Shown piece by piece: positions 45,548-55,038 of a DNA stretch of 64,000 nucleotides (its first letter is position 1; each line of letters begins with the position of its first letter). The position numbers were made by a program, and so were the translations under genes. Under the pieces are notes generated by a model. It did no database searches. It was not told the DNA's origin and was given only the letters and a program-made list of their open reading frames with translations. The stretch comes from Gracilariopsis chorda. Taxonomy: Eukaryota; Rhodophyta; Florideophyceae; Gracilariales; Gracilariaceae. The stretch is from contig NBIV01000031.1 in NCBI GenBank assembly GCA_003194525.1, positions 62,001-126,000 of the forward strand, read 5' to 3'.

Positions 45548-45843
45548 CATCGAAGGTCGATGATCGATCATGCCAACGTTCGCATTGCTTCGCTTCCCCT
45601 CATATCTTATAATACAGTATGTAGTACTATTTGTTCTCTGTACAGCAAAGTTTTGAAATTTAAACCTATCTTGTACGTTTGAATGCCAGACTGCGGGGAT
45701 TGGGAATCTGTGTGCAATCGGACAGCCTTTTGTCGCCCGACGAGTGAGCGAACGTTGAACTCGCGCATCTCTTCGCATAGTGCCACAAAGAGTCTGTTGA
45801 ATATCGTGTGTGGCCCAACGCTGGAAACATTTTTCCACCCGAA

Positions 45844-47595
45844 ATGACCGAAGATCAGGCCCCCGGCCATGCTCCTGAAAGCACAGTTCTAGAAATCCAT
45901 GACCTCCGCGCCCCGCCTCTGTCAGGCATTGCACTTCGCGCGGCCGCGTACACGCTAGAGTTACCCTGGCTGGGCGCACTGCCTCGCAAGCTCCTTCTGC
46001 GATCTTCATCCATACTTGTTTGGCGCGCTCAGAACCCCTCAACATCCCGATCCTTACCTACTTTTCCTACTCACCCACCTCCCACATCAAAATCAGCTAA
46101 ACCTGAAACGAGCGACCTTAACCAGCTTTTCTACACATTAACTTCGCCTAATCCACCTCAGAGAGATCACCTCTCTCTAGCTTGTTTACACCATGCATAC
46201 GCCACTGCCTCTTCCACACCCACCTTGGTAGTCTCAACACTCGAACGCCTCATTGAAGAGTCCAATCGCACAGAACCGCCGTTGAACGCACTTCGTTCCC
46301 CGCCTCCCGAGCACCTGCAAACAGAGATTCAAGCTTCTACAGAGCGATGGGCTGCTGGTCGTCCACGTTCAGTTCTTGATGGTGCTCCGTTCTCTGCTAA
46401 GTTCTGCATAGATATTGCAGGCTTACCCTCATCCGGCGGCACCCGACATGAATTCACAATTGCCACTAACGATGCCCCCGTTGTTTCCGCACTACGCCAA
46501 CTGGGAATGCTTCCAATTACCAAATCAAATCAGGATGAACTTGCTTTGGGAACACGCGGGTTATCGCAAGGTGCTGGTTCCGTACGGAATCCTCATAACC
46601 CGCTTCACTGTCCAGGTGGTTCTAGTGGCGGTTGCGCGTCTGCAGTAGCTGCTGGACTTGTACCTGTATCCCTAGGGTCTGACTCAGGTGGTAGCGTACG
46701 CATTCCCGCTGCCTGTTGCGGTGTTTTTGGACTTAAACCCACTTTCTCACGGATTTCTGCGCATGGTGTTATATACGAACCAGATAACGGGCCTCCTTCA
46801 CCAGCTCGAAGCTTGGGCGTTCTTGCAGCCAGAGCTGATGACTTAGCTCTCGTTTACTATGCTCTAGCTGCCTGGGCTCCTACTCCTGGTGGTGTTCCCG
46901 CGAAACCCATACCAACAGCAGTACTGGACAACGTGAGAGGACTTAAGATCGGTGTCTATGATGCATGGAATGCAACGGCTTGGAAAGGGGCTCGTGATGC
47001 CACAGAGAACGTCTTAAACTGTATGCAGGAAGGGGGCGCAACCGTGAAGAAGATTTCGATTCCGCATCTAGAGGGCATTAGGGTGGCAAATTCTGTGTCT
47101 CTTATGCGGTATACCATTGACAGTCTTTCAAAAAGTGGGGTGTACAAACCATCTACAACAAATCCCGTGCTTGGATATGGGGTGCGCATGAAGTTGGCTG
47201 TAGCGAGGGAATTTACTGCCGATGACGAAATACGTGCACGTGTGATCAGAGAAGAAGCTATGAAGCATGCGGCGCAGCTCTTTGAGCAAGTTGATGTTAT
47301 TATTACACCAACCCTAGCCATACCTACACCGAAAGTACCGTCGGATGTTGTGAATGGTGATATGGATATTGTGACTGAGAGTGCTATGATGAGGTTTACG
47401 ATATACGCGAACCTCACAGGACTTCCGGCGCTCTCTTTCCCAGCAGGGAAGGACGATTCTGGCCTTCCTCTTGGTGTACAGGCCATCGCTGGGGCCTGGA
47501 ATGAAGATGTGCTGATTCGCATTGCTCGATGGTCAGCACAGCAGTTTGATCCATGTGTGCCAGAGAAGGTTTACAATGTGCTGCACGACCGGTGA
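45844..47595 (+). CDS. Amidase signature family hydrolase
   Basis: This 583-residue single exon has the full amidase signature: Lys186 in [12 protein letters not shown], cis-Ser261 in [15 protein letters not shown], and nucleophile Ser284 in [23 protein letters not shown]. The spacing (K, +75, +23) fits Ser-cisSer-Lys hydrolases. A C-terminal block [14 protein letters not shown] with PLGVQAIAG is also typical. The substrate cannot be told: fatty acid amide hydrolases, indoleacetamide hydrolases and GatA relatives share these motifs. The N-terminal ~60 residues include a hydrophobic, Leu/Ala-rich segment ([23 protein letters not shown]) that could associate with membranes. The ATG at 45844 was preferred over an upstream GTG. 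It lies 296 bases after VPS13 on the same strand. Confidence 0.88.
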   Translation: MTEDQAPGHAPESTVLEIHDLRAPPLSGIALRAAAYTLELPWLGALPRKLLLRSSSILVWRAQNPSTSRSLPTFPTHPPPTSKSAKPETSDLNQLFYTLTSPNPPQRDHLSLACLHHAYATASSTPTLVVSTLERLIEESNRTEPPLNALRSPPPEHLQTEIQASTERWAAGRPRSVLDGAPFSAKFCIDIAGLPSSGGTRHEFTIATNDAPVVSALRQLGMLPITKSNQDELALGTRGLSQGAGSVRNPHNPLHCPGGSSGGCASAVAAGLVPVSLGSDSGGSVRIPAACCGVFGLKPTFSRISAHGVIYEPDNGPPSPARSLGVLAARADDLALVYYALAAWAPTPGGVPAKPIPTAVLDNVRGLKIGVYDAWNATAWKGARDATENVLNCMQEGGATVKKISIPHLEGIRVANSVSLMRYTIDSLSKSGVYKPSTTNPVLGYGVRMKLAVAREFTADDEIRARVIREEAMKHAAQLFEQVDVIITPTLAIPTPKVPSDVVNGDMDIVTESAMMRFTIYANLTGLPALSFPAGKDDSGLPLGVQAIAGAWNEDVLIRIARWSAQQFDPCVPEKVYNVLHDR

Positions 47596-47880
47596 TATGC
47601 CCCTCAAGGCATACGAGTGCTCTGAGGATGAAAGTAGATGTACTGTGTGTAGAAAGGGCGTAACAAAGTGTCAGGACTATGAGCTTCGCAACCAACTTCG
47701 GCATCAGGAGTTCTAAGACCCATGCAATCTATACAAGTGGGGTGTCTTGAATGTCCTTCTTAGACAGATGTGTGTGTGTTTGAGAATGAGAAACTATTGT
47801 AATTTTGCATAACCAGGGTTCAGATTTGTACAATCCATTAGGGCATTCCTACTCTTGCGCGCAAAGCCCAAAACGTAAAT
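47596..47880. other. 3' flank of the amidase gene
   Basis: No feature is recognised apart from a short TG repeat (TGTGTGTGTG near 47768). The retroelement tail of copy D begins immediately after it. Confidence 0.35.
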
Positions 47881-49555
47881 AGTCTTGTTGTTGTTTACTA
47901 TGGGCCCTCAATGCTTAATTACTGCATTGTGGGTAGAAGTATCTTCTAAAGATGCTTCTCTTCCCGCAGGAAACCAAGGAACTTGCTTGGCCACTGCCTA
48001 ATCATTTCTTTGACCGACTTACCCCTTCTCACTCGCGGACTAGGAAGATGATCTCTTCTAGTCCGGTTGATCAACTGGCATCGCAGCACGTAATGTTCTA
48101 CGGTCTTCTTCGTTCTTCTTGAGCATTCACACCTTACTGTTCGTTTGGTGAGAAATGATGCAACAGGATGAAACGTTGAAACATGACCTGTATAGAACTG
48201 AGCTAAAATCACCTCTGCTCTCCTAGCTTCAATGTCTGTTTTCAGGAAGTCAGGTTTCTCTGTGAGCAAGCTCAGACGATGTGGCGTGTTCATTAACCGT
48301 GCTTTCACGTCAAGCATGTCGATCGGGACGGTTATTTGTGATCTCAATGGTAGTTCCAGACCCGTTTTGGCCAGTTTATCAACGCGTTTGTTCTTCTCAA
48401 TACCAATATGTGCTGGGACCCACGCGATGTGCACTGCGTGTCGTTTAGAGACCTCACTTAGTAGCAACGATAGACGTTGAACTGTTGCACACTGCCTTCG
48501 AACCGATGTTTAAAGCGATCTCATCAGGCTTTGCGAGTCTGTGAACAGTCGTACTGTGCCTGAAATTCTGTCGCGGGCCGTCCACAAGGCGGCCTCGATT
48601 GCGTGTACCTCTGCGATGTAAGAGCAGACTCCTACACCTGCTGCGATAACGCCCTTTTCCGGTTCGTTCTGTGATCCTCTCCACCAGATCTCAAATGCAC
48701 TTGCCCCAACGTCTTCAATGTTGAGGAATCGGGCTGGTAGCACGTGTCCATCAGCATCTTCCACCGTCCCGTCCGGTTCAATGGCTTTGTAAGCCATGAA
48801 GAACTCGTCGTCGTATTCAATCCAAAAGTTCGGAGGAGCTCCGCGGCTTTGTAGAAAACGTTCGACGCATTCCTGATTTCCAGAGGCATTAACATCGTAT
48901 CTCAGTGAACCTGCAAACCATCCGTCGTCCCATTTCACTGCCACTCGTAGCGCTGCAGTTTGCCTCAATGACTCTGGACTATTACCTACTGATCCGTCAC
49001 ACCATATATCACACATCGAATCTGGAAGACTTTGCATCATTTCTTCTACGGCTTCGTCTTGCTTCTGCTTATCGTCGCTCTTTCTGCACTGCGTAAAATG
49101 GAAGAAAAGGTTACTCATGTTAGTCAATCCGGGTTCGGAGGGTAATGGGGTCCTCGGGAGCTGTAGTAGACCTTTAGCCGCTAGCCTGTTTTCTGCTTCT
49201 CGCTTAAGCGTAGAACGCGTCTTGCGAATCCTCATCGTGGACAGATTGCTTATTGCCACCTGTAGCGGCGTTTTCTGACTTGTTCTCGCTGTTTTCTCAT
49301 ATAGTTGCGCTGCTTTCCGAATACCAATCTCTCTCATTGATAGTATAGGGACCAGTTCGCGAAGAAGATCAACCGGAGATGACTCCAGACATCCTGTTTG
49401 TATTCGTAAGCCTTCGTTTCGTGCTCTTTCTAGCTTATTAACTCCGGATTGTAAGGCATTTGGAACAACCGTGCCAGCTGCATATCCAGCGATTGACTCC
49501 GCAAACCCTGTCCTTATCGTATCAATTGTTTTCCAGTCGGCTCCCTATGTTCTGC
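47881..49555 (-). mobile_element. LINE remnant with RT C-terminus and RNase H, copy D
   Basis: This is the longest copy, on the minus strand. From 49548 downward the frame reads KLERARNEGLRIQTGCLESSP, typical of the tail of a non-LTR reverse transcriptase. An RNase H domain follows, with the acidic residues in DIWCDGSVGN, the E in AEVHAIEAALW and the D in LFTDSQSL. The frame breaks near 48500, and a second frame (48467-47946) continues RNase H (HIAWVPAHIGIEKNKRVDKLAK) and ends in the Cys/His cluster CECSRRTKKTVEHYVLRC and RQWPSKFLGFLREE. Then come the hairpin CAATGC/GCATTG (47909-47929) and a (CAA)n-type tail at 47881-47900. The 5' truncation (about 49555), stop codons and frameshift make it inactive. 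Confidence 0.85.
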
Positions 49556-50039
49556 CCGCAATTCTCCTTGTAAATAGTCTTCACCGGTAGGAATTCCCTC
49601 GGTACTAGATGTAAGCGAGTGGCCTTGGAAGCTCCTGGGTTTCCTAGGCAGGCAGAAATACTTTCAAGAGCTCACATATTTCCGATGAGAGTAAGAACTC
49701 TCGAATCCACACCATGTGCTACCAAAATGGAGATTCGAGTGCGCGATCACGGCACCCGTCTACTTTGCACAGAGGTATAGAACGAAATGTACTCTCGAAG
49801 CTGAGTTCGGTTGGGTAAGATTTGGGTAAGATACCCATGCTTTATTTGTCATCGTTCTTTAAAGAACTAGTCGTCGCATTGATGTAATGCTGACATTCGC
49901 ACCCCTTTGTTATCCAAGCGACAATGACCGGAGCGCGGAGATGCTGTGAAAACCTATGTGGTCATATCCCTTCAGAGGATATCGACTGATACGCACAATC
50001 GTTAGGCTTTTGCAGTAGAGACGACTTAGCCACTGGGCA
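49556..50039. other. Intergenic region, no gene seen
   Basis: Flanks the 5' truncation point of copy D. I found no target-site duplication by eye and no gene. Confidence 0.3.
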
Positions 50040-50310
50040 GGGGTTGTATGAATGAATGGAAGGCGGGCCTGAAACATCGACGGAATGGGCACAGTGGTCT
50101 GCCTGACTCGGCGAACGAGAAATCTAAGCGGGGCGCAATGAGTTCGCAGGTGAGTGTCGCAGGGAGACCAAAGGCTTCCCAAGTGATGTCTACAGAAGCA
50201 CAAGAAGTTCTTGGCATTCCTCTGAAGATAGTTGTACCTTGATGCCAGAACAAGGTATCTTGAACTGACAACCTACTACACACTGCAACGACGGAACGCC
50301 AGACGCAAAC
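50040..50310 (+). mobile_element. Degenerate LINE 3'-end remnant, copy E
   Basis: The stretch near 50190-50226 (GCACAAGAAGTTCTTGGCAT) is close to the nucleotide sequence of copy A around its QKFLAFLKR codons. A 7-bp stem TACCTTG/CAAGGTA (50235-50257) with loop ATGCCAGAA follows at the position of the family hairpin. The tail is decayed (ACTGCAACGACGGAAC). It lies 250 bases left of the MITE. Confidence 0.45.
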
Positions 50311-50568
50311 TTCTAAGAGTACTAGAAGCTGTCTTTAGTACGTGAATGACCAGAATTCTTGGGAACGCTGGCTTTGCTGAAGACAGAGGTGACGCGAGCG
50401 CAGCTTTATGTCCGGCACATAGCAAAACTATGTCTGGTCGATGGATAATACCGTTTTCGAGTAGATAGTGCTTCCGCCGAAAGAATGCTACAAGGTTAAA
50501 AGGATCGCTAACCCATACCTCTGAGTGTATGGCGCACCTATGGGGGCAGCTGGGAGACAGCGTCAATA

Positions 50569-50910
50569 GAGGAATTACGCAGCACGAAATTCGTAGCGTT
50601 TTTCGTAGAAACGTATGACACGCAGTACAGGGTACGAAAAACAGGTTGAGATACGAAATTTGTTGTGGTAGATATCAGAAAGATACGGAACTGTTTTTCG
50701 TAGCTGTGCTATATAAAGATGGCAACTGATTGAATCTTGTAATCTGGTGGGTGGCATATGGGCAGCCACGGACGACCCGTGGAAAGATGTTCATTCTGTC
50801 CAGGGTACGAATTTCGTGTTGCGTAAACTCAAAACAGTACGAAAGTCGTATCTCAGTTTCGTGAGAAGTTACCACGAAAAAGATACGAATTTCGTACTGC
50901 GTAATTCCTC
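50569..50910. mobile_element. MITE with 27-bp terminal inverted repeats, Tc1/mariner-like
   Basis: The 342-bp element begins GAGGAATTACGCAG and ends with its reverse complement CTGCGTAATTCCTC. The first 27 bases of the two ends differ at one position (C/T at position 15), and similarity continues further with a small gap. TA flanks both ends (50567-50568 and 50911-50912), fitting the TA target-site duplication of Tc1/mariner elements. The interior has many TACGAAA/TTTCGTA motifs, including palindromic ACGAAATTCGT near both ends. No transposase frame is present, so it is non-autonomous. Confidence 0.85.
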
Positions 50911-50912
50911 TA

Positions 50913-51707
50913 ATGGGGGATCTCTTTTCTCGCTATTTTGACCCACCTCCATGAAACGTGTGCGGTGTTGTACGCAAAGCCAAAAGTAAACCTCGCTTGT
51001 GGCTTCATTTTCTTTATCACTGACATGTTGCAAAGAGAGGCTGTTGAGAGACCATGTTTTTCAGCTACTTACAATACAATGTCGGCATCGGCACAAGGTC
51101 GGCATCACTCGCATTATGTGGGCGCATGGTGAGGAAGGATGATAAGCCTGTTAGCTTATGCAAGTTGGTAATGAGACATTTGCGAGCGTGCGGTGCAGAG
51201 AAAGAAGAAGATGACGCAATGCCGAAATAGTTGAACGCTTTGCGCTATGTGATCGCTTCGTCTGCGTGTAGCAACGTTTTATGATGGCACATGTTTGGCT
51301 GACGCGTGCATGTACGTGTGCGGAGCTGAAATTGGCCATTCCGAAAACGTTGCTAGTCTCTACTTGTGTGTGCGCATTCAAGTGAGCACAGCTGCCAGAC
51401 GGTGATACAGACGTTGTTGAATGCTTGATGACGAAGATGAAAGCGCATGTCATCGGAGGAGCCAGTCGGATGTTATCGATGCATGACAAGAGACGGTAGT
51501 CGGAGGACGTACTAAAGAAGAAGTTGTGATAGTTTAGGGGAAGAATGCTTCAAACGAGCAGGCAGAGTTTGCATGAGTACCGTTGATTGATGCGAGCCAA
51601 CACGTTTGATCAAGCACAACACGTTATTTAACTGTTAAATCAAGTGTGACTACACACGGTGAGAGATGGGCGAAACAAGCCAGCAGCGGCGACGCAAATG
51701 CAGCAAG
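50913..51707. other. Intergenic region, no gene seen
   Basis: Frames under 115 codons are present on the minus strand without domain support. It is the 3' flank of the EF-P gene. Confidence 0.35.
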
Positions 51708-52412
51708 TCACTCATTACTGCGGCCAACATACTTGCCGTCTTCAGTGTTGACGTTGATCCTCTCGCCCTCCTTGATGAACAACGGCACCATGATCTCAGC
51801 GCCAGTCTCGATAACAGCCGGTTTAGTAGCGCCCTGCACAGTATTGCCCTTGACTCCGGGATCGGTACGCACAACCTCAAAGGGTATAGTCTTTGGAATC
51901 TCAACTCCAATAACGTTATCGCCATGTTTGAGTACCTGCACGTCCAAGCCCTCCATCATAAACTTGACAACGTTGTCGCCCAGTTGGTGCGGAGACAGCC
52001 GTTCCTCGTCAAACGTTTCCAGGTTCATGAAGACGTAGTAATCGCCGTCAACATACGTGTGTTGCATGGCCACTTTTTCCATGTTGGCTTTCTCAACCAT
52101 TTCGCCCGCCTTGAAAGTCTTGTCAATGTTATTGCCAGTGGTCATGTTTTTGAGCTTTGTGCGAACAAAGGCGGCGCCTTTCCCAGGCTTGACGTGGAGG
52201 AACTCGACGACCTTGTACGGGACGCCGTCCAGTTCGATGGTAACGCCCGGTCGAAAGTCGTTGGATGAAATGGCCATCGAGAGGGGCGGCGCGCGCTGCA
52301 GTCGGGCGCGGTGACGGATGCAAGGGGCGATGAACAGGGTGCGACGGGGGCGCCATGGGCGCTGGTGCGCGCGGGGACGGGCGATGGAGACGGAGGGGGT
52401 CACAAAGGCCAT
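51708..52412 (-). CDS. efp: Translation elongation factor P, probably plastid-targeted
   Basis: The 234-residue protein has an N-terminal extension of about 45 residues that is Arg/Pro/Ala-rich and almost free of acidic residues, ending before MAISSNDFRPG. This is a likely plastid transit peptide. The EF-P body follows: an N-terminal KOW-like domain (GVTIELDGVPYKVVEFLHVKPGKGAAFVRTKL, with the tip Lys78 of PGKG), and two OB-like domains ending IFIKEGERINVNTEDGKYVGR in family style. EF-P relieves ribosome stalling at polyproline. Bacterial-type EF-P in a eukaryote points to plastid ancestry, since cytosolic eIF5A is different. ATG 52412 opens the frame and includes the whole extension. It is divergent from the kinase gene. 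Confidence 0.93.
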   Translation of the reverse strand: MAFVTPSVSIARPRAHQRPWRPRRTLFIAPCIRHRARLQRAPPLSMAISSNDFRPGVTIELDGVPYKVVEFLHVKPGKGAAFVRTKLKNMTTGNNIDKTFKAGEMVEKANMEKVAMQHTYVDGDYYVFMNLETFDEERLSPHQLGDNVVKFMMEGLDVQVLKHGDNVIGVEIPKTIPFEVVRTDPGVKGNTVQGATKPAVIETGAEIMVPLFIKEGERINVNTEDGKYVGRSNE

Positions 52413-52668
52413 GGGTGCGGCGCGGATTGCTTGCGGTTTGAGCGCTCAAGGCGCGGGGTTGGTGGTTGGTACTAGCGAATGGGCGGCGGTTGAGTGTGCG
52501 ATCTGGCGGTGTGATGATCTGGCGCGCGCGCGACGGGAGGCGAAAAAATCGGGCGCCGTCGGGCGAGACGGAGGTGCGGCATCAAAGCGGGGGCGATGAC
52601 GCACACGCTGGCAGCGGCTGCGAGCGCGCATGGACGCACCGCTGCTGTGGTGGATGATATATGTACGT

Positions 52669-52683
52669 GTACCAGCTGCGACT
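52669..52683 (-). repeat. Promoter repeat, inverted half-copy
   Basis: GTACCAGCTGCGACT is the reverse complement of AGTCGCAGCTGGTAC found in copy 2. Confidence 0.75.
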
Positions 52684-52735
52684 GTGAGACGACTGGGGGC
52701 TACAAAAGTGTGCGGCCAGACACTGATGCGAGTGT

Positions 52736-52812
52736 CATGGTCAAAACGACTAGGCCACATGTCCGGTGTGAACTGATGGTAGTCGCAGGTGGTACGCGTA
52801 TATCAACCACCA
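52736..52812 (+). repeat. Promoter repeat, copy 1
   Basis: The copy starts with CATGGTCAAAACGACTAGG, continues with CCACATGTCCGG, and includes TAGTCGCAGGTGGTACGCG. It shares these blocks with copies 2 and 3. Confidence 0.85.
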
Positions 52813-52856
52813 CAGCGAGCTTGTCCAGCGATACTTGTTGTGGCTCAGTCGTTTGT

Positions 52857-52923
52857 GGCATGGTCCAAACGACTAGGCCACATGAACCGATGATAGTCGC
52901 AGCTGGTACGCGAATATGAACCA
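52857..52923 (+). repeat. Promoter repeat, copy 2
   Basis: It reads GCATGGTCCAAACGACTAGG, then CCACATGAACCG, then TAGTCGCAGCTGGTACGCG. It is shorter than copy 1 by a deletion between the CCACATG and TAGTCGCAG blocks. Confidence 0.85.
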
Positions 52924-53055
52924 CCTCAGTGCCCCTCACCCGCGGCAGTGTCCCTGGACTACGTGGGTGGAGTGAGAAGAATGGTGGGAATGGTAAGCAT
53001 CGTGCACTGGAGGGAATCGAACGCTGTACGCTAGGAATATCTGCGCCCATAACCT

Positions 53056-53121
53056 GTCATGGTCAAAACGCGTAGGCCACATGTCCAGTGTGAGCTGATC
53101 AAAGTCGCAGCCACCACAGTT
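53056..53121 (+). repeat. Promoter repeat, copy 3
   Basis: It reads TCATGGTCAAAACGCGTAGG, then CCACATGTCCAGTGTG, then AAAGTCGCAGCCACCACAG. It falls just before the chosen kinase start, so an upstream in-frame ATG at 53059 within it is probably not the initiator. Confidence 0.85.
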
Positions 53122-53127
53122 TTCACT

Positions 53128-53350
53128 ATGACGCGCGCGGCAGCAAACAGATCTCTGAGATCTTCACCACCGTTCACTGCCATCGCACGCGTGCCGGTGC
53201 CACTGCTGCCGTATCCCCCGCCCGCCCCCTTCCTCACGCTCCATCCGCCATTGCCGCCGTCTTCCTCACCGCCCCCCCCCGCCCACAACGCCGCCATGAC
53301 CCTCCCTCTCCCATTGTTCTCAGCCGCCCAGCCGCTGCCAACCAGCACCC

Positions 53351-53381
<31 letters not shown>

Positions 53382-54372
53382 ACACCGCTGCAAGGCGCCC
53401 ATCACCGCGCTGCAGGTGGACTTTGACAGCCTCACTCCCCGCGCAAAAGGCTCCTTCGGCGACATCTTCTTCGCCACGCTCTCCGACACGCGAGAGCCCA
53501 TCGTGCTCAAACGCGCCGGCCAAGCGCGCCATTCGCGCAAGCTGCTCATTGCGGAACGAAACGTGAACAAGTCGCTCAACGTCAAACAGCCGCACCCCAC
53601 GCACTGGCCAAAGTTCCTCGGCGAGACCAACCACAACAGCCAGTCATTCCTGGTGTGGCGCGGAGAGCGCAGCGGCGTCACCACTCTGCACGAAATGCTC
53701 TTCGACCGCGCCCCAAACGCCCTCCCCGTGGCGCTGGGGCTGCCTCCCTCTGCCGCGCTCAGCGCGCGCACAGCCGCGCCCGTCTTGCACGTGGCGCTGT
53801 TCAAGCTGCTCACCGACGCGCTGCTCCGCGCCGTCCGCGAGGTGCACCGCTCCGGCTTCGTGCACCGAGACATCAAGCCTCAAAACATCCTCGTCACGCG
53901 CGCCACGGCGCCGAGCGCGCCGCACCGACTCAAGCTCATCGACTTTGGCAGCGCGAAGAACATGCAACCGTGGGCCACCATGACAGATCGCACGCCCGTC
54001 ACCCTGGACCCGCTATTCGGCGCGCCGGAGCGCGGCGGCGTTCTTTTCAACGCCGCCTCCAAACAGCTCAAGACCAAGTTCGACGTGTTCAGCATTGGCA
54101 TGATCGCCGTCGCCGCCGCTGTGCCGGCGCTTCGCGGCGAGTCGCAACTGCGCATGTTCCGCTCCGCGCTGGAGAGGTGCGACTACGACCTGGAGCTGCT
54201 GGAGGCGCAGTGGCGACGAAACGGCGGCGGCGGCGGCGATGCGGCGCCGCTGTTTGCTTGCACGGCGCCCACGGAAGTGGCGCTCAAGTCTCTCGTCAGG
54301 TCGATGCTGAGGAAGCAGCCGCACAATCGCGCCAGCGTACAAACTGCTCTGTACCGCCTGCAACGGCTGTGA
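53128..54372 (+). CDS. STN7/STN8-like thylakoid serine/threonine kinase
   Basis: The 414-residue protein has an N-terminal Pro/Ala/Ser-rich, basic extension like a transit peptide, then a kinase domain. It contains the Gly loop GSFGDIFFA, Lys128 in IVLKRAG, the HRDIKPQN catalytic loop (Asp248), DFGSAK (Asp272), and the family-specific LDPLFGAPERGG, FDVFSIGMIAVAAAVPALRGESQL and LERCDYDLE. These latter motifs match plant STN7/STN8, which phosphorylate light-harvesting or photosystem II proteins. The transmembrane segment of plant STN kinases is not evident. ATG 53128 was chosen because the upstream 23 codons are promoter repeat copy 3; ATG at 53296 (MTLPLPLF) is another option. Coding GC is high, as in the whole 52-56 kb block. 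Confidence 0.85.
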
Positions 54373-54655
54373 GACACGCCAACGGCACCCGTTGCGCGCC
54401 CCACGCGCGCGCAGAAACAGCGCTCACGCCGCTGCGTATGAAACGGAAAGCGTGTGGCGCGGCGCGCGCGCCAGTGGCGGACGACACGACACACCCCTCC
54501 ATTGCCACGCGCTGCGAACTGCACCCGTGCGCCCCAGCTCGTCGCGTGCTCGCGTACATATCTGTCGCTCCTGTCCGCCCTCGACCCCCTTCACCCCTCA
54601 CCCCTCACCCCTCGCCCCCTCCCCTCTCATGACCTGATCCGTGCGCCCCTCCGAA

Positions 54656-55012
54656 ATGACCATCCTCAAGCGTTGGTCTACCGCTTCACACCGCCGTCAA
54701 CACGCACACATGATCCCCTCCGCCCCCCGCTCCCCCTCCCCCCCGCGGAACAACCCCATAGCTTGGTTCGATAACTTTGGATCCTCCACCAATCTGTCCC
54801 TTCACCCCGTCAAACACCCCGACACAACGCACGCCACCACCGAATCCACGTCGCGCACAACCAGCAACAACTCCACCGCAAGTCGTACAACCTGGTTCAG
54901 ACCGCGTCTCTCCCTGTCAAACAACTCCTCAAACACCTCTACAATACGCTCGCTCACGCGTTCAATGAGTCTCATGTCGTGTTTCGGTCTCAACTCTCAC
55001 AACGTGTCCTAG
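54656..55012 (+). CDS. Small Ser/Thr/Asn-rich hypothetical protein
   Basis: This is an open frame of 118 residues from an ATG (MTILKRWSTASHRRQ). It is rich in Ser, Thr, Asn and Arg, with a central segment NPIAWFDNFGSSTNLSL and a hydrophobic C-terminus RSMSLMSCFG. No family is recognised. A C/T-rich leader like those of neighbouring genes precedes it. It converges on the minus-strand gene ending at 55039, leaving 26 bases between the stop codons, which fits the local packing and supports a real gene; but low complexity in GC-rich DNA can leave chance frames open. Confidence 0.35.
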   Translation: MTILKRWSTASHRRQHAHMIPSAPRSPSPPRNNPIAWFDNFGSSTNLSLHPVKHPDTTHATTESTSRTTSNNSTASRTTWFRPRLSLSNNSSNTSTIRSLTRSMSLMSCFGLNSHNVS

Positions 55013-55038
55013 CCGCTTTTATGTTTGCTCGCTCCCTA

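Larger units (their letters stand above)
52413..53127. promoter_or_regulatory. EF-P/kinase divergent promoter with repeat module
   Basis: This 715-bp GC-rich spacer separates two divergently transcribed, probably plastid-targeted genes. It carries three direct copies of a repeat unit and one inverted half-copy, listed separately. No independent gene is supported. Confidence 0.55.

Noticed and set aside
51151-51489. 112-codon minus-strand frame after EF-P
   Set aside because: No domain, no neighbouring exon, and composition like the surrounding non-coding DNA.
53059-53127. Kinase start at the ATG 23 codons upstream
   Set aside because: These codons are part of promoter repeat copy 3, which also occurs twice in non-coding positions.
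53655-54632. 325-codon Arg/Ala-rich frame overlapping the kinase
   Set aside because: A shadow of GC-rich kinase codons in another frame; no recognisable fold.
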